A DNA stretch of 64,000 nt from assembly GCF_001908105.1 (NCBI RefSeq), contig NZ_MKGQ01000011.1:70419-134418 (forward strand), given 5' to 3'. The position numbers and the translations under genes are program-made. Numbering within the stretch: position 1 is the first letter of the stretch; every line of letters begins with the position of its first letter. Source of the stretch: Xenorhabdus eapokensis (GTDB lineage: Bacteria; Pseudomonadota; Gammaproteobacteria; Enterobacterales; Enterobacteriaceae). This document shows positions 47,736 through 60,226 of the stretch, one piece after another. The notes under the pieces are model-generated. The model was not told where the DNA came from and did no database searches. It saw nothing but the letters and a program-made list of their open reading frames with translations.

Positions 47736-48782
47736 TCAGGCTATATCAAGGGAAGAGCCAAGATCTTGATTGATCAGTTCTCTGACAACACTGGTTGCAA
47801 AGCTACCCGATGGCAAAGAGAAATGCAGAATGACTGTTTGGTCGCCTTGCCACTCCCAACGCAGGTTAAGCGGTTTCACCAATATTGCCCGACGGGCGCT
47901 TTCCACACGCTCACGTTTGACTAATGCCCAAAAAGCTTCGTAATCCAATAAGCCTTGTTGTTCGAAATCCAGAGCCTGATCCTGCGTTCCTAATGCTTTG
48001 TCGCCCGGTAAAGGCGCTGTTATCTGTAACTCTCCATCCGTTACCCGCTGCTGCAATACCGACAATTCAGGTTCATCAGCCACAAACCAGCTACCGCGCC
48101 CTGTTAATTGTAATGCATCGCCATTTTTTACCTTCTGGTGTTCACCCTGGGCGATACGTCTGCTGGCAACAGCATTAAACATCGCGCTGCGACAGGCTGA
48201 AAGGTAGAAACTGCGGCGGTTGCGTTCCTTGACATGGATCTCATTAGCTGCCCAGCGTTGAGCCTGAACTAAATTTTGCCCATCCCGCCCGAAGCGCTGT
48301 TCACCAAAGTAATTTGGCACACCAGTTTGAGCTATCTGCTGCAAGCGTTTTTCTACAGATTCTCGGTCAGAAATTTCTCTTAATACCAGAGTAAAATCAT
48401 TGCCTTTCAATGCACCAATCCGTAGCTTGCGTTTCTGGCGGGACGTTGCCAGTACTTCACAACCTTCAAGTTGAAATGCCGTGAAATCTGGATCTTGTTT
48501 CCCCGGTATATGTAAACAGAACCACTGTTCCGTCACTGCGTTGCGATCTTTCAACCCCGCATAACTGACAGAACGAGCGGGTATTTTGGCAAAACGGGCA
48601 AGATGATCCGCGACAAATTGGGTGTTACATCCTGTTTTACGGATATGTACCATGACGTGTTCACCTTCTCCATCAGGAGAAAATCCCAAGTCTTCACGGA
48701 CAATAAAATCTTCTGGGATGGCTTTAACAATACCGGTCGCTTCCGGTTGGCCATGAAGCCAATGTAATTCGCTCAAAGTCAT
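47736..48782 (-). CDS. truD: tRNA pseudouridine(13) synthase TruD
   Basis: Makes pseudouridine at position 13 of tRNA-Glu. The start at 48782 ([11 protein letters not shown]) has AGGA 6 nt upstream; the ATG at 48788 touches that signal and is less likely. The protein is 348 aa. The catalytic Asp is Asp79 in [13 protein letters not shown], and GRDGQN lies in the second half of the site. It is 18 nt downstream of ispF. Confidence 0.95.
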   Translation of the reverse strand: MTLSELHWLHGQPEATGIVKAIPEDFIVREDLGFSPDGEGEHVMVHIRKTGCNTQFVADHLARFAKIPARSVSYAGLKDRNAVTEQWFCLHIPGKQDPDFTAFQLEGCEVLATSRQKRKLRIGALKGNDFTLVLREISDRESVEKRLQQIAQTGVPNYFGEQRFGRDGQNLVQAQRWAANEIHVKERNRRSFYLSACRSAMFNAVASRRIAQGEHQKVKNGDALQLTGRGSWFVADEPELSVLQQRVTDGELQITAPLPGDKALGTQDQALDFEQQGLLDYEAFWALVKRERVESARRAILVKPLNLRWEWQGDQTVILHFSLPSGSFATSVVRELINQDLGSSLDIA

Positions 48783-48800
48783 ACTCATTCCTTTACCAAC

Positions 48801-49274
48801 TCATTCCTTTACCAACAAGGCAACCGCTGCGCAGGCAATACCTTCTTTACGGCCAACAAACCCCAATTTTTCCGTTGTTGTTGCTTTAACGTTAATATCA
48901 TCCATATGGCATTCAAGATCTTCCGCCAGGTTAACCCGCATCTGGGGAATATGCGGCAACATTTTCGGTGCCTGTGCAATGATGGTGATATCCACGTTCC
49001 CTATCCGATAGCCCTTCGCACGGATACGGCGGTAGGCTTCTTTCAATAATTCACGGCTATCTGCGCCTTTGAACGCAGGATCGGTATCGGGAAATAATTT
49101 ACCAATATCGCCCAATGCTGCCGCCCCCAATAGGGCATCTGTAGCAGCGTGCAAAGCAACATCACCATCTGAATGGGCAATTAAGCCTTGTTCATAAGGA
49201 ATGCGGACACCGCCAATGACCAATGGCCCTTCTCCGCCAAATTTATGCACATCAAAACCGTGTCCAATTCTCAT
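48801..49274 (-). CDS. ispF: 2-C-methyl-D-erythritol 2,4-cyclodiphosphate synthase
   Basis: Fifth enzyme of the MEP isoprenoid pathway; cyclises CDP-methylerythritol 2-phosphate and releases CMP. It is 157 aa. The zinc ligands are Asp8, His10 (GFDVHKFG) and His42 (AHSDGDV). Its start overlaps the ispD stop by 4 nt, so they are coupled. Confidence 0.97.
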   Translation of the reverse strand: MRIGHGFDVHKFGGEGPLVIGGVRIPYEQGLIAHSDGDVALHAATDALLGAAALGDIGKLFPDTDPAFKGADSRELLKEAYRRIRAKGYRIGNVDITIIAQAPKMLPHIPQMRVNLAEDLECHMDDINVKATTTEKLGFVGRKEGIACAAVALLVKE

Positions 49275-50065
49275 ACGATAGATTCCTTAGCTTTTTGGGA
49301 TAGGTAAAATTCCGCCAGTGCCAAATCTTCAGGCTGGGTTACTTTGATATTGTCCGCTCGTCCATTGATCAGCACGGGACGATAACCACAATGCTCAAGC
49401 GCCGAAGATTCATCGGTGATACAGGCTTGATCTGCAAGTGCTTTGATCAAACAGTCACGCAATAACTGCAAAGGGAATAATTGTGGAGTCAAAGCATGCC
49501 AAAGTCCGTTGCGGTCAACGGTATGGGCAATCAATGTGTGGTCAGTTGTGGATGATCCTGTCTCTGATAGCGATACCATGCGTTTCATCGTATCCCTCAC
49601 CGGTGAAGCTAACAATCCACCACATACGTCAGGAGATCCTGCGTTGTGATCAATAATCTGTAGCAAGCTATCAAGATCATTTCGATGAAGACAAGGACGG
49701 GCAGCATCATGCACTAACACCCAAGTTGTCCTGCCTGTAGGCAAATCAGCCAGATAATCTAGCCCAGCCAGAACCGAATCAGCTCGCTCTTCACCGCCAA
49801 TCACGGTTGTAATTCTTGGATCAGAAGCGATGGGTAATTGCGCAAATTGTGTATCAGCAGGATTTAGCGCAATAATAACGCGTTGTATACGAGGATGCTC
49901 AAACAGTGCTGCTAAGGTATGTTCAAGAATTGTTTTTCCGGCAACGTTCAGATACTGTTTTGGGCAATCTGATTTCATCCTGCTACCAATACCCGCAGCA
50001 GGGATCAAGGCGATAATTTCGGCCAGAGAAACATCAGCAGGGGAATGAAGTTGTGACTTATTCAT
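49271..50065 (-). CDS. ispD: 2-C-methyl-D-erythritol 4-phosphate cytidylyltransferase
   Basis: Third MEP pathway enzyme; joins CTP and methylerythritol phosphate. It is 264 aa, longer than the 236 aa of E. coli because of an N-terminal extension and an insert (TGSSTTDHT) near residue 160. The nucleotide-binding motif is PAAGIGSRM with CPKQYL, and VHDAARPC follows. It lies between ftsB and ispF. Confidence 0.96.
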   Translation of the reverse strand: MNKSQLHSPADVSLAEIIALIPAAGIGSRMKSDCPKQYLNVAGKTILEHTLAALFEHPRIQRVIIALNPADTQFAQLPIASDPRITTVIGGEERADSVLAGLDYLADLPTGRTTWVLVHDAARPCLHRNDLDSLLQIIDHNAGSPDVCGGLLASPVRDTMKRMVSLSETGSSTTDHTLIAHTVDRNGLWHALTPQLFPLQLLRDCLIKALADQACITDESSALEHCGYRPVLINGRADNIKVTQPEDLALAEFYLSQKAKESIV

Positions 50066-50097
50066 TTCGATTATTATTTACGGTTTTGATTTAAAGA

Positions 50098-50391
50098 TTA
50101 TTGCGCATTATGTTTTGAGGTATCTGGCACCATACGATAAAAAGATTCTCCTGGTTTAATCATGCCCAATTCATTACGAGCGCGTTCTTCAATCGCCTCC
50201 TGTCCCCCTTTAAGATCCTTAATTTCAGCAAATAGCTGGTCATTACGTGCGCTCAGTTTAAGGTTATCAATCCCTTGTTTATCGACTTCAGCCTTAACCC
50301 GTGCATAATCGTGAATGCCATTTTTGCCTAACCACAGCGAATACTGCAACCATCCCAGCAGAACCAATAATAGTAGCGTTAGTTTGCCCAT
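50098..50391 (-). CDS. ftsB: Cell division protein FtsB
   Basis: Forms the FtsQLB complex that triggers septal wall synthesis. The start at 50391 ([20 protein letters not shown]) gives 97 aa and matches the family; the nine codons upstream are not conserved. One membrane segment is at 3-20, then a periplasmic coiled coil at ~29-65, then the [11 protein letters not shown] and FYRMVPD tail. It precedes ispD by 32 nt. Confidence 0.95.
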   Translation of the reverse strand: MGKLTLLLLVLLGWLQYSLWLGKNGIHDYARVKAEVDKQGIDNLKLSARNDQLFAEIKDLKGGQEAIEERARNELGMIKPGESFYRMVPDTSKHNAQ

Positions 50392-50550
50392 CTCCCCCCC
50401 TGAAAACCCGCTAATCATCCCACAACTGCAAGCATGACGCCACCGACTCTCAACAAAACCATTGACAAAATCATTCGCAAAACCATTTTAGGCCACTTGC
50501 AAAACCGACTTGCACAATATGATAGAAATGCATTGCATTAACTGAGTGTA

Positions 50551-50587
50551 GAAACACATTATTTCACTAACAATAATAATGTGTTTC
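50551..50587. repeat. Perfect 13-bp inverted repeat after cysC
   Basis: GAAACACATTATT and AATAATGTGTTTC are perfect complements with an 11-nt spacer, 24 bp past the cysC stop. No long T-run follows the stem on the minus strand, so it could be a weak terminator of the cys operon or an operator upstream of ftsB. Confidence 0.6.
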
Positions 50588-50611
50588 ATGACAATTTGCT
50601 GGATTTGGTGG

Positions 50612-51211
50612 TTAAGTTGGCAGGATTTGGTTGTTTTTCAGGGCAAAAAGCAGCTTTTCAACCGAAGATCCTACAGGTTGTGAACCATCTAAATAGATTT
50701 CTGGTTGTTCGGGGGCTTCATAGGCAGCATCAATTCCGGTGAAATTGCGCAATTCTCCCGCTCGTGCTTTTTTATACAGTCCTTTGGGATCACGGGCTTC
50801 ACATATCTCCAGTGGCGTATCAACATACACTTCAATAAAGCGCCCCTCTTCTATTAATTCGCGTATTTTTTGCCGTTCTGCCCTATGGGGGGAAATAAAG
50901 GCGGTCAGAACAACCAGCCCCGCATCAACCATCAATTTTGCGACTTCACCGACTCGTCGGATATTTTCCTGCCGATCTATTTCAGAAAAGCCCAAATCAC
51001 TGCATAAGCCATGACGCACATTATCGCCATCCAGTAAGTATGTTTTAATGCCCTGAGCAAACAATGCCTGCTCCAATGCGCCTGCAAGCGTGGATTTTCC
51101 TGAACCTGATAGTCCGGTGAACCAAATCACCCGTGCAGGATGCCCATTTGCGCTTTCCCGCAGTGCCCTATCCAAAACATGTGAATGCCAGACGATATTC
51201 TCCTGAGCCAC
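50612..51211 (-). CDS. cysC: Adenylyl-sulfate kinase
   Basis: Phosphorylates APS to PAPS with ATP, the second step of sulfate activation. It is 199 aa. The P-loop is GLSGSGKST near residues 33-41, the phosphoserine-loop [10 protein letters not shown] is present, and [12 protein letters not shown] is the APS-binding region. Its ATG directly follows the cysN stop, so it is the last gene of cysG-D-N-C. Confidence 0.96.
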   Translation of the reverse strand: MAQENIVWHSHVLDRALRESANGHPARVIWFTGLSGSGKSTLAGALEQALFAQGIKTYLLDGDNVRHGLCSDLGFSEIDRQENIRRVGEVAKLMVDAGLVVLTAFISPHRAERQKIRELIEEGRFIEVYVDTPLEICEARDPKGLYKKARAGELRNFTGIDAAYEAPEQPEIYLDGSQPVGSSVEKLLFALKNNQILPT

Positions 51212-52654
51212 TTATTTTCCTCCCAATAGATCACGTACTCCCCAATGCGGGAAGTGGCGACGAACTAATTGGTTAAGTTCCAGTTCAAACTCACTGTACT
51301 CTTTAGGCTCCTCGTAAACATCTGCCTGAATCTCACGCACCAATCCCGCGCCTACGGTAACATTGGTGAGACGATCAATCAGGATCATGCCACCGGTATC
51401 TGCATTTTGCGCGTAGCTGTCGAGCAATAAAGGTTCATCAAATGAAAACTCCACCCGCCCAATGGCATTGAGGGGTAACTCAACCGCGACTTTCTGGGTC
51501 AGGTTGTTAATATCCACCTGATATTGCACGTTATCGACTTTGCCACGGCTTTTTTTGCCTGCGACTTTGATATCCAAACTTTGCCCTTGAATCAGTGGCT
51601 GTTCCGACATCCAGACGACATCAACCACAGCATGGCGAGTTGCGCTCATTTGATCTTCAACAGCAACCAATAAATCACCACGGCTAATATCTATTTCATC
51701 TTTTAATACGAGGGTAATCGCCTCTCCAGGCACGGCAAATGTGAGATCGCCATGAAAAGTGACAATTCTTTCCACTGTAGAAACCACACCAGACGGCATA
51801 ACTTTTATTTGCTGGCCTTGCCATAAAACGCCCGATGACAATGTGCCGCTGTATCCACGAAAATCAAGATCAGGGCGGTTGACATACTGTACTGGGAAAC
51901 GCAAGGGCTGTTCCTTCTCTTTTGTTTTTACGTCTACGGATTCCAAGATATCCAATAGCGCTTCTCCCGTATGCCACGCCATTTTTTCACTGTGGATGAC
52001 AATGTTATCCCCTTCCAACGCCGAAATTGGGACAAAATAGATGTTTAGGTCAGTAGGTAATTGTGCCGCAAAATGCAAATAATCTTGCTTAATCCGCTCA
52101 AATATATCTTGTTGATATTCAACTAAATCCATTTTATTGACTGCCACTACCAAGTGACGAATACCCAGCAATGTACTGATAAAACTGTGACGGCGAGTCT
52201 GTTCCTGAACACCTTTACGTGCATCGATCAATAAAATGGAAAGCTCACTGGTTGAGGCACCTGTCGCCATATTGCGGGTATATTGTTCATGCCCTGGGGT
52301 GTCTGCAATGATAAATTTCCGCTTTTCCGTGGAAAAATAGCGGTATGCGACGTCAATGGTGATACCCTGTTCCCGTTCAGCCGCCAACCCATCGACTAAT
52401 AAAGCCAGATCGAGCTTTTCTCCCTGAGTCCCTATTCGCTTGCTGTCGCTTTGTAAAATTGCCAGTTGATCCTCATAAATTTGGCGGGTGTCATGTAGCA
52501 AACGTCCAATTAGGGTACTTTTACCATCATCCACGCTGCCGCAGGTTAAAAAGCGCAGTAATCCTTTCTCCTGCTGCTCCCGAAGATAGGCCTCAACTCC
52601 GCCTTGTTGCTTGATTTGACTAGCAATGGTTTCATTATATGCAAGTGCTGGCAT
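51212..52654 (-). CDS. cysN: Sulfate adenylyltransferase subunit 1 (GTPase)
   Basis: GTPase that drives CysD to form APS from sulfate and ATP. It is 480 aa and related to EF-Tu. The G motifs are GSVDDGKST (G1), [12 protein letters not shown] (G3), and NKMD (G4). It lies 11 nt behind cysD and abuts cysC. There is no fused CysC domain. Confidence 0.96.
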   Translation of the reverse strand: MPALAYNETIASQIKQQGGVEAYLREQQEKGLLRFLTCGSVDDGKSTLIGRLLHDTRQIYEDQLAILQSDSKRIGTQGEKLDLALLVDGLAAEREQGITIDVAYRYFSTEKRKFIIADTPGHEQYTRNMATGASTSELSILLIDARKGVQEQTRRHSFISTLLGIRHLVVAVNKMDLVEYQQDIFERIKQDYLHFAAQLPTDLNIYFVPISALEGDNIVIHSEKMAWHTGEALLDILESVDVKTKEKEQPLRFPVQYVNRPDLDFRGYSGTLSSGVLWQGQQIKVMPSGVVSTVERIVTFHGDLTFAVPGEAITLVLKDEIDISRGDLLVAVEDQMSATRHAVVDVVWMSEQPLIQGQSLDIKVAGKKSRGKVDNVQYQVDINNLTQKVAVELPLNAIGRVEFSFDEPLLLDSYAQNADTGGMILIDRLTNVTVGAGLVREIQADVYEEPKEYSEFELELNQLVRRHFPHWGVRDLLGGK

Positions 52655-52665
52655 ATCTGGACTCC

Positions 52666-53574
52666 TTAAAAATAACCCTGGCGCTTTTTCAGCTCCATAG
52701 AACCTGACTGATCACTATCAATCAGCCGCCCTTGCCGTTCACTGGTGGTCGATATCAACATTTCTTCGATGATTTCCGGCAACGTTTCTGCTCCTGATTC
52801 CACCGCCCCTGTCAGTGGCCAGCAGCCAAGTGTTCTAAAGCGAACTTTGCGCTGGTTAATGACTTCCCCTGCTTTCAGATCGATTCGATCATCGTCAACC
52901 ATAATTAATGTCCCCTCACGCTGAACAACCGGACGGGATTTAGCAAAATAAAGAGGGACAATATCGATCTGCTCCAAGTAGATGTATTGCCAGATATCCA
53001 ACTCTGTCCAGTTAGATAACGGGAAGACACGGATACTTTCCCCTTTGTTAACCTGGCCGTTATAATTGCGCCAAAGTTCGGGGCGCTGGTTTTTGGGGTC
53101 CCAGCGATGGGAACGGTCACGGAATGAGTAAATGCGTTCTTTGGCGCGCGATTTTTCTTCATCACGCCGCGCCCCGCCAAATGCAGCATCAAAGCCGTAT
53201 TTATCCAGAGCCTGCTTCAATCCTTCTGTTTTCATGATATCGGTGTGTTTGGCACTGCCATGAATAAAAGGATTAATTCCCAATGCCTCTCCTTGTGGAT
53301 TGCGGTAAATCAGTAACTCAAAACCATATTTTTCCGCTGTACGATCACGGAAATCGTACATATCCTGAAATTTCCAGCCTGTATCTACGTGCAATAAAGG
53401 GAAAGGCAGTTTTCCCGGATAAAATGCTTTACGAGCAAGATGCAGCATCACAGAGGAATCTTTGCCAATCGAATAGAGCATAACGGGGTTGGCAAATTCA
53501 GCCGCCACTTCCCGAATAATATGGATACTTTCAGCTTCAAGTTGCTGTAAGTGTGTCAGTCTTTTTTCGTCCAT
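52666..53574 (-). CDS. cysD: Sulfate adenylyltransferase subunit 2
   Basis: Catalytic ATP sulfurylase subunit; partners with CysN. It is 302 aa, of the PP-loop ATPase fold, with the loop [12 protein letters not shown] at ~residues 36-47. [16 protein letters not shown] and the sulfate-binding [15 protein letters not shown] follow. It lies 10 nt downstream of cysG on the same strand. Confidence 0.96.
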   Translation of the reverse strand: MDEKRLTHLQQLEAESIHIIREVAAEFANPVMLYSIGKDSSVMLHLARKAFYPGKLPFPLLHVDTGWKFQDMYDFRDRTAEKYGFELLIYRNPQGEALGINPFIHGSAKHTDIMKTEGLKQALDKYGFDAAFGGARRDEEKSRAKERIYSFRDRSHRWDPKNQRPELWRNYNGQVNKGESIRVFPLSNWTELDIWQYIYLEQIDIVPLYFAKSRPVVQREGTLIMVDDDRIDLKAGEVINQRKVRFRTLGCWPLTGAVESGAETLPEIIEEMLISTTSERQGRLIDSDQSGSMELKKRQGYF

Positions 53575-53584
53575 TGGGCACTCC

Positions 53585-55021
53585 TTATACTAAATCAATC
53601 ACGGCAGGGCGATTTACTGGGTCAGCAGCATTTCCGCCTTCAAACCATCCTATCTGATGGTGGAGTTGAGCCACCTCCCCGATTACCAGTAAGGCAGGTG
53701 ATGGTGTTTCTTGTGCCAATCGCTCCAATTCGGATAAGGTTCCGGTCAATACTTGTTGCTCTGGACGAGTGCCACAACCAATCACAGCAACGGGGGTATT
53801 ACTATCCCGACCATGCGAAATCAGCTTTTGGCTGATCAAGGCTGCTTTCATGATCCCCATATAAATGGCTAATGTTTGATTACCCCGCGCGAGTGCAGGC
53901 CAATCCAATTCATCACCATTCTCACGGCAATGTCCGGTAATAAAGGTGACACTTTGCGCGTGTTCCCTGTGGGTCAATGGGATACCTGCGTAAGCAGAAG
54001 CACCTACTGCTGCCGTAATACCGGGCACGACTTGAAAAGGGATCCCTGCTGCTGCCGCAACTTGTAATTCCTCTCCACCACGGCCAAAAATAAAGGGATC
54101 GCCCCCTTTTAAGCGAACCACTTTTTTCCCTTGATTCGCTAATTTGATGATAAGTCGGTTGGTTTCCTCCTGCGCCACGGAGTGATTACCCGCTCTCTTT
54201 CCAACGCAAATTTTGTCTGCATCACGGCGAACTAATTCCAGAATTTCTGTACTCACTAAATGGTCATAAAGGACAACGTCAGCCTGCTGGATCACCTGCA
54301 AACCTTTTAAAGTTAATAATCCCGGATCACCTGGCCCAGCGCCTACCAGCGTGAGTTCTCCTTGGGGATGAGAATCACCTTGCGCTAATTGCTGTTCAAG
54401 TTGCTCTTCTGCTTGTTGTAATTGCCCATTGGCGATCAGTGTGGCAAAACGCCCACTAAACGCCTTTTCCCAAAAATGGCGCCGTTGACGTATGGAAGTA
54501 AGACGTTGTTTCACGCGTTCGCGCCAGTGTCCCGCGATATTTGCCATCGTACCCAAGCTAAATGGCAGCAAAGACTCCAGTTTTTCTCGCAATAATCTGG
54601 TTAATACCGGAGATTTTCCAGCCGATGAGATCGCCACAATAATCGGGGAGCGATCAATAATTGATGGGAAAATGGCCGAACAGAGCGGTTGGTTATCCAC
54701 GACGTTGGTCAAGATAGCGCGTTTATTGGCTTCGGCAAAAATATGTTGATTTAGGTTGTGATCGTCTGTAGCGGCAATCACTAAAAATACATCATCAAGA
54801 TATTCTGTTTTAAACGTTCCCTGTAACCACTCAAATTCTCCTTTTTGCTGGCGTTGTTGCAGTTCTGCATGTAATTCAGGAGCAACAACCGTTAACGCTG
54901 CACCAGTACGAAGTAATAGGTCTGCTTTGCGAGAGGCGATTTCTCCGCCTCCAACCAGCAATACAGATCGGGCTTTAAGCTCAATAAATAAAGGTAAATA
55001 ATCCACAATACCATCCCACAT
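53585..55021 (-). CDS. cysG: Siroheme synthase CysG
   Basis: Three-activity enzyme that makes siroheme from uroporphyrinogen III by two methylations, an NAD-dependent oxidation and iron insertion; siroheme is the prosthetic group of CysI. It is 478 aa. The N-terminal dehydrogenase/ferrochelatase part has [15 protein letters not shown] near residues 20-34; the C-terminal methyltransferase has [15 protein letters not shown] near 226-240. In E. coli cysG is with nirBD; here it leads cysDNC, which ties cofactor supply to sulfate reduction. Confidence 0.96.
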   Translation of the reverse strand: MWDGIVDYLPLFIELKARSVLLVGGGEIASRKADLLLRTGAALTVVAPELHAELQQRQQKGEFEWLQGTFKTEYLDDVFLVIAATDDHNLNQHIFAEANKRAILTNVVDNQPLCSAIFPSIIDRSPIIVAISSAGKSPVLTRLLREKLESLLPFSLGTMANIAGHWRERVKQRLTSIRQRRHFWEKAFSGRFATLIANGQLQQAEEQLEQQLAQGDSHPQGELTLVGAGPGDPGLLTLKGLQVIQQADVVLYDHLVSTEILELVRRDADKICVGKRAGNHSVAQEETNRLIIKLANQGKKVVRLKGGDPFIFGRGGEELQVAAAAGIPFQVVPGITAAVGASAYAGIPLTHREHAQSVTFITGHCRENGDELDWPALARGNQTLAIYMGIMKAALISQKLISHGRDSNTPVAVIGCGTRPEQQVLTGTLSELERLAQETPSPALLVIGEVAQLHHQIGWFEGGNAADPVNRPAVIDLV

Positions 55022-55284
55022 TAGAGCCTGTTCATGTTCTACCCTATGGATTTCAAGTCACAAAGGATATAGCTCTTAATTATTATGATGACCAGAAGAT
55101 GAATATATGAGGCTGTGATCAGGTTATGAAATGACAAAAAGTAATTATTTGTTCCTGAATCGCATAAGATAATCTTTTCGTATGCTATAAGGCCGATTAA
55201 GCAAGATATTCAGAATAAAAAAACAGCACTTCTTTTTGCGAGATGCGCTGTCTAATAGAAATTGTTGTGATCTGTAATATTAAT
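55022..55284. other. Intergenic region between cysH and cysG
   Basis: The gap must hold the cysG-D-N-C promoter (read leftwards), probably a CysB target, but I could not define a CysB site. The right end holds the cysJ-I-H terminator. Confidence 0.5.
55216..55251 (-). terminator. Terminator of cysJ-I-H
   Basis: On the minus strand ACAGCGC pairs imperfectly with AGTGCTGT across an A-rich loop, and seven T residues follow. It begins 34 bp after the cysH stop. Confidence 0.7.
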
Positions 55285-56019
55285 TTAACCTTCGTGCAAA
55301 CCGCACTCACGCTTCAGGCCAAAAAAACGGGTTTGTTCTTCACTCATACCTGGTTCCCATTTTTGGGTGGTATGCGTATCCCCCACAGAAAGGTAGCCCT
55401 GTTCCCATAATGGATGGTATTCAAGGCCATGCTTTGTCAGGTATTGATGTACCTGCCGATTATTCCAATCAATTATAGGCAGGATTTTAAAAACTCCCCG
55501 TTGAATTGCCAGCACAGGTAAATTGGTACGGCTTTCTGATTGTTGACGACGCAAACCTGCAAACCAGCTTTGTGCCTGTAGCGTTTTTAGTGCACAATTC
55601 ATCGGCGCAACTTTGTTGATTTGGTTATAACGTTCGATCCCCTCTATTCCCTGTTCCCATAACTTGCCATAACGAGCTTCCTGCCAAGCCGGTGAGTGTT
55701 CCGCACGAAAAATCTTCAAGTTCAGGTTGAGTTTTTCAGTCAATTTATCGATAAATTGATACGTTTCAGGAAATAGGTATCCCGTATCGGTGAGAACCAC
55801 GGGAATATCAGGATACTCCCGCGTCACCAGATGCAAGCAAACCGCCGCCTGAATACCAAAACTAGAGGAAAGCACAAATTCGCCAGACAGATGTTCCAAC
55901 GCCCATCTCACACGTTCACGGGCATCCAACACCTCCAGTTGTTGATTGATTTCTGCCAATGACGTGATTTGCTGCTCTGGAGCCAGTGCCACCAGCTCCG
56001 ATAAATTCAGTCGGCTCAT
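55285..56019 (-). CDS. cysH: Phosphoadenylyl-sulfate reductase (thioredoxin)
   Basis: Reduces PAPS to sulfite with thioredoxin. The start at 56019 ([12 protein letters not shown]) gives 244 aa, the E. coli length, and has AGGAGG just upstream; five more codons are open but not conserved. The catalytic Cys239 is in the C-terminal KRECGLHEG, and [11 protein letters not shown] is the PP-loop. Its ATG overlaps the cysI stop by 4 nt. Confidence 0.97.
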   Translation of the reverse strand: MSRLNLSELVALAPEQQITSLAEINQQLEVLDARERVRWALEHLSGEFVLSSSFGIQAAVCLHLVTREYPDIPVVLTDTGYLFPETYQFIDKLTEKLNLNLKIFRAEHSPAWQEARYGKLWEQGIEGIERYNQINKVAPMNCALKTLQAQSWFAGLRRQQSESRTNLPVLAIQRGVFKILPIIDWNNRQVHQYLTKHGLEYHPLWEQGYLSVGDTHTTQKWEPGMSEEQTRFFGLKRECGLHEG

Positions 56020-57755
56020 ACGGCCTCCTGCCAATCATAAAAATCGACGGCCGAATTCAATACTGGCTTGATGATATCAGCACGGATCAGAAAATCACCG
56101 AAACATTCATCGATATGACGCTCCGATGCCCAACGACCAATTAATTCATCCAGTATCTCAAGGATTTCTGCTGATGTGATATTTTCCCTGTACATGCGGG
56201 GAATTCGATCACCTATGCGATTTCCACCAAGATGCAGGTTATAACGATCAAGCGCTTTACCCACCAGCCCAATTTCTGCCAACATCGCCCTGCCACATCC
56301 ATTCGGACAGCCTGTCACACGCAGTATGATCTCTTCATCACCAACACCATGCTTTTGCATTAACGCATCAACATAATCGACAAAAGTCGGCAAGAAACGC
56401 TCTGCTTCGGCCATCGCTAATGGACAAGTAGGAAATGAAACACAAGCCATAGCGTGGTGACGCAAAGTTGTCACGCTATCGTCAATTAAGCCATGAGCAC
56501 GAGCAATTTCTTCAATCCGCGATTTTTCACTCTCAGACACCCCTGCCACAATCAAGTTTTGGTTGGCAGTCAGACGAAAATCTCCTTTATGGATTTTCGC
56601 AATTTCTGCGATTCCAGTTTTTAATGGCCGGTTGGGGTAATCCAACAAGCGGCCATTTTCAATAAATAAGGTCAGATGCCATTGATCATCGATGCCTTTT
56701 AACCAACCAATTTGATCACCCCGACCAGTGAATTGATACGGGCGAATTGTCGTAAATTTCACGCCAGCACGTTTTTCAACCTCTTGTTTGAAGGTTTCAA
56801 TGCCCACACGTTCAAGGGTATATTTGGTTTTCGCATTTTTACGGTCAGTTCGGTTACCCCAATCACGTTGGGTGGTGACTATCGCTTCTGCAATTGCCAG
56901 TGTGTGCTCCAGTGCAATAAAACCAAATTCACTCGCCAGCCGTGGAAAGGTTTTTTTGTCGCCGTGGGTCATGGCTAATCCCCCACCCACTAATACGTTA
57001 AAACCAATTAATTGATCATTTTCCGCAATAGCGACAAAGTTCATATCGTTGGCATGCAGATCCACATCATTTTGTGGCGGTATCACCACCGATGTTTTGA
57101 ATTTACGTGGCAGGTAAGTAGTACCAAGAATCGGTTCTTCATCGGTTGTTGCGATTTTTTCTTTATCCAACCAGATTTCAGCATATGCATTAGTACGAGG
57201 CAGCAGATGTTCCGATATTTTTTTCGCCCACTCGTAAGCCTGTTGGTGTAACGCAGATTGCACCGGATTAGATGTACACAGCACGTTACGATTGACGTCG
57301 TTGGCGGTAGCCAGTGAATCCAGCCCCATCTGTGCTAATAGTTGGTGTGCTGGCTTGAGATTATTTTTTAAGATCCCATGAAACTGGAATGTTTGGCGGT
57401 TAGTCAATCTAATACTGCCATACAGCGTATTTTCTGTCGCAAACCGATCAATACCCAACCACTGTTTTGGGGTAATAATTCCCCCAGGCAAACGACAACG
57501 CAGCATCATGGCATGGCGTGGTTCGAGTTTTTGTTCTGCGCGCTCCGCCCGAATATCACGGTCATCTTGCTGGTACATGCCATGAAAGCGGATAAGGAGG
57601 AAATTATCCCCCTCAAATCCGCCTGTCAGCCCATTTTTTAAATCTTCACTAATCGTTCCTCGCAGATAATTGCTGTCCAACTTCATGCGTTCGCTGTCTG
57701 CAAATTTACCTTCGACGATCAAAGGATCTGGTTTTTCTTTGCTCACATTGCTCAT
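56016..57755 (-). CDS. cysI: Sulfite reductase hemoprotein beta subunit
   Basis: Reduces sulfite to sulfide in six electrons using siroheme and a [4Fe-4S] cluster. The start at 57755 ([18 protein letters not shown]) gives 579 aa and lies 1 nt after the cysJ stop; an ATG four codons upstream is possible. The cluster ligands are in [15 protein letters not shown] and [24 protein letters not shown] is a siroheme-binding region. It sits between cysJ and cysH in one operon. Confidence 0.97.
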   Translation of the reverse strand: MSNVSKEKPDPLIVEGKFADSERMKLDSNYLRGTISEDLKNGLTGGFEGDNFLLIRFHGMYQQDDRDIRAERAEQKLEPRHAMMLRCRLPGGIITPKQWLGIDRFATENTLYGSIRLTNRQTFQFHGILKNNLKPAHQLLAQMGLDSLATANDVNRNVLCTSNPVQSALHQQAYEWAKKISEHLLPRTNAYAEIWLDKEKIATTDEEPILGTTYLPRKFKTSVVIPPQNDVDLHANDMNFVAIAENDQLIGFNVLVGGGLAMTHGDKKTFPRLASEFGFIALEHTLAIAEAIVTTQRDWGNRTDRKNAKTKYTLERVGIETFKQEVEKRAGVKFTTIRPYQFTGRGDQIGWLKGIDDQWHLTLFIENGRLLDYPNRPLKTGIAEIAKIHKGDFRLTANQNLIVAGVSESEKSRIEEIARAHGLIDDSVTTLRHHAMACVSFPTCPLAMAEAERFLPTFVDYVDALMQKHGVGDEEIILRVTGCPNGCGRAMLAEIGLVGKALDRYNLHLGGNRIGDRIPRMYRENITSAEILEILDELIGRWASERHIDECFGDFLIRADIIKPVLNSAVDFYDWQEAV

Positions 57756-57756
57756 A

Positions 57757-59553
57757 TTAGTAAACATCTCTCTGATAACGGCGCTCAAGGCGCAATTCAC
57801 TCAAGAATTCATCAGCCTGTTCAGCATCCATGCCACTATGTTGTGAAATAATGTCCAATAGGGCCTGTTCTACGTCTTTTGCCATGCGATTCGCATCACC
57901 ACAAACATACAGATGAGCGCCATCCTCAATCCAGCGCCAGACTTCTTCTCCCTGTTCACGCAGTTTGTCTTGTACATAGATTTTATGCTGCTGATCCCTT
58001 GACCATGCCAGATCAATGCGGGTCAATAAGCCCTCTTTCACATAGCGCTGGAATTCAACCTGATAAAGAAAATCTTCAACAAAATGTGGGTTACCAAAAA
58101 ACAGCCAGTTTTTACCTTCAGCTCCCTGACTGTCACGATGCTGTAAAAATGCCCTAAACGGAGCAACCCCCGTTCCCGGCCCAATCATGATGATTGGTGT
58201 ATTAGGATCGGCCGGTAAACGGAAATTTTCGTTCTGTTCGATAAACACTCGGATGTTGTCATCTTCCTGCAAACGATCCGCCAGATAACCTGACGCGCCA
58301 CCTGTACGGGCACGTCCTTCAATGTCATAACGAACGACTCCCACGGTAATGTGGACTTCGTTTTCCACTTCAGATTGTGAAGAGGAGATGGAATAGAGAC
58401 GTGGTGTCAGTGGGCGCAATAAATCAATAAATTGCTGGGCTTCTGGATGTGAAGCAGCCGATCTGACCATATCTACAATGGGTGTTGTCTGAGCGTATTG
58501 CTGCAATGCTTGTTTGTTAGCGGCTAGCGATAGCAGTTTTTCATCTTTCGCCAACGCTGCATATTTCCCAACAATCACACCGGTATTTTGGGTCAACTCT
58601 ACATGGCTAGTCAGCGCCTCACGCAGTGGGAGTGATTTTCCATGCACATTGACCTGCTCTGAACCTTCCAACCAAAGCAGGGACATTAATTCATCCACTA
58701 AAGCCGGATCGTTTTCAAACCACACGCCAAGGACATCCCCAGGCTGATAACTCAACCCTGAATCCCCTATATCAATTTCAATATGACGAACATCTTTGTC
58801 AGAACCCTGCCCCGTTATTTTCTGGTTCATCAACAGAGAGGCCGTTAGCGGGCTTTCTTTCGTATACGTTTGGATTTCTTTGACATACGCTGGAATAGTC
58901 GATGAAGTGGCAGTATCTACTTGTACTGACAAACGCTGCTTCAAAATAGCCGTAATTTGCTGACGCCATTGAACAGCTTGTTCCTGATATTCCACATCAG
59001 CATCAACACGATCTAATAGGCGTTGAGCACCAAGCTCATGCAGACGGCTGTCAAAATCTTTCCCTGCCTGACAAAAATTTTCATACGACGTGTCCCCAAG
59101 GCCAAATACGGCATATACCGTCTCTTTCATTGATGGCGCTTTTTTGGAATAGAGATACTTATGGAGTGCTACAGCTTCTTCTGCGGGTTCACCTTCACCC
59201 TGTGTTGAAGCAACAATAATCAATACACATTCCTGGGAAATTTGCTTAAATTTATAGTCACCCGCATTAATCAAGTTTACATTGATATTTTCAGCTAATA
59301 GTGAATCTCTTAGCTGTTCAGCCAGACGACGAGCATTGCCTGTTTGCGATGCGGAAAGCAAAGTCACGGTTTCCTGTACGGAAACGGCGGGAGTCTCTGC
59401 TCCAGTTTGTGGCTGATGATTTACCATTCCCCAAAAATAGCCAGATAACCAAGCTAATTGATGAGGAGAAAAATCGCTAATTGCAGATTGCAAGCGTGAT
59501 AATTGTTCTGGAGAAACAGGTAGTAATGCGATTGAAGGTGGTTTTGCGGTCAT
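57757..59553 (-). CDS. cysJ: Sulfite reductase flavoprotein alpha subunit
   Basis: Passes electrons from NADPH via FAD and FMN to CysI. The start at 59553 ([18 protein letters not shown]) gives 598 aa, one less than E. coli; the frame is open 24 codons upstream with a hydrophobic stretch that does not belong to the family. The flavodoxin domain ([14 protein letters not shown]) is followed by the FAD domain (RLYSISSS) and the NADPH domain ([15 protein letters not shown]), ending ERRYQRDVY. The promoter is upstream, opposite queD. Confidence 0.97.
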   Translation of the reverse strand: MTAKPPSIALLPVSPEQLSRLQSAISDFSPHQLAWLSGYFWGMVNHQPQTGAETPAVSVQETVTLLSASQTGNARRLAEQLRDSLLAENINVNLINAGDYKFKQISQECVLIIVASTQGEGEPAEEAVALHKYLYSKKAPSMKETVYAVFGLGDTSYENFCQAGKDFDSRLHELGAQRLLDRVDADVEYQEQAVQWRQQITAILKQRLSVQVDTATSSTIPAYVKEIQTYTKESPLTASLLMNQKITGQGSDKDVRHIEIDIGDSGLSYQPGDVLGVWFENDPALVDELMSLLWLEGSEQVNVHGKSLPLREALTSHVELTQNTGVIVGKYAALAKDEKLLSLAANKQALQQYAQTTPIVDMVRSAASHPEAQQFIDLLRPLTPRLYSISSSQSEVENEVHITVGVVRYDIEGRARTGGASGYLADRLQEDDNIRVFIEQNENFRLPADPNTPIIMIGPGTGVAPFRAFLQHRDSQGAEGKNWLFFGNPHFVEDFLYQVEFQRYVKEGLLTRIDLAWSRDQQHKIYVQDKLREQGEEVWRWIEDGAHLYVCGDANRMAKDVEQALLDIISQHSGMDAEQADEFLSELRLERRYQRDVY

Positions 59554-59829
59554 TGTCCCAGTGCCTTTTGCTATAGCCAATATCCATGTTGTAAAAGATG
59601 TAACAATCAATCCAGCCATAAACATGAATTGATTAAGGTTATCCCAGAATAGGGGCGGTATTTAAAGAAAGGATTGCAATATCTCATAACTAAAATGCCT
59701 AACTTTATTTACAGATTTAATATATCAATAAAGTCGTTAAGCATTGTGCTTTTTACTTCCAGAAAAATCACGTTAAGCTCGCAAAGTTCAGGTAGAATAG
59801 CCGACCTTTTGAAATCAGGGGAAAGCACA
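59554..59829. other. Divergent promoter region between cysJ and queD
   Basis: It drives cysJ-I-H leftwards and queD rightwards. A TAGAAT box at about 59802-59807 is a plausible -10 element for queD. The cys side is expected to bind CysB, but I cannot define the site by eye. Confidence 0.45.
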
Positions 59830-60192
59830 ATGAGTACAACCATCTTTAAAGATTTTCAATTCGAAGCAGCACATCGCCTTCCACACGTACCGGAAGGGCA
59901 CAAATGTGGGCGTTTGCATGGGCATTCATTTATGGTACGTCTGGAAATCACCGGAGAAGTCGATCCGCTTAGTGGCTGGCTCATGGATTTTGCCGATGTC
60001 AAAGCGGCTTTTAAACCTGTCTGGGAACAGCTCGACCACCACTATCTCAATGAGATCCCCGGGCTTGAAAATCCAACCAGCGAAGTCTTAGCCAGGTGGA
60101 TCTGGGAGAAGTTAAAACCGACATTGCCTCAACTCAGTGCTGTCATGGTCAAAGAGACTTGTAGCGCGGGTTGTATCTATCGGGGAGAATAA
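59830..60192 (+). CDS. queD: 6-carboxy-5,6,7,8-tetrahydropterin synthase QueD
   Basis: Converts dihydroneopterin triphosphate to 6-carboxytetrahydropterin, the first dedicated step of queuosine synthesis. The start at 59830 ([17 protein letters not shown]) gives 120 aa; the long upstream frame is not conserved. The zinc ligands are His15, His30 and His32 and the catalytic Cys is Cys26 ([11 protein letters not shown]). It is convergent with queE, the next enzyme in the pathway. Confidence 0.96.
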   Translation: MSTTIFKDFQFEAAHRLPHVPEGHKCGRLHGHSFMVRLEITGEVDPLSGWLMDFADVKAAFKPVWEQLDHHYLNEIPGLENPTSEVLARWIWEKLKPTLPQLSAVMVKETCSAGCIYRGE

Positions 60193-60226
60193 GGATTCAG
60201 CACCAGAGCCTGGTGCTGAATGAGAT

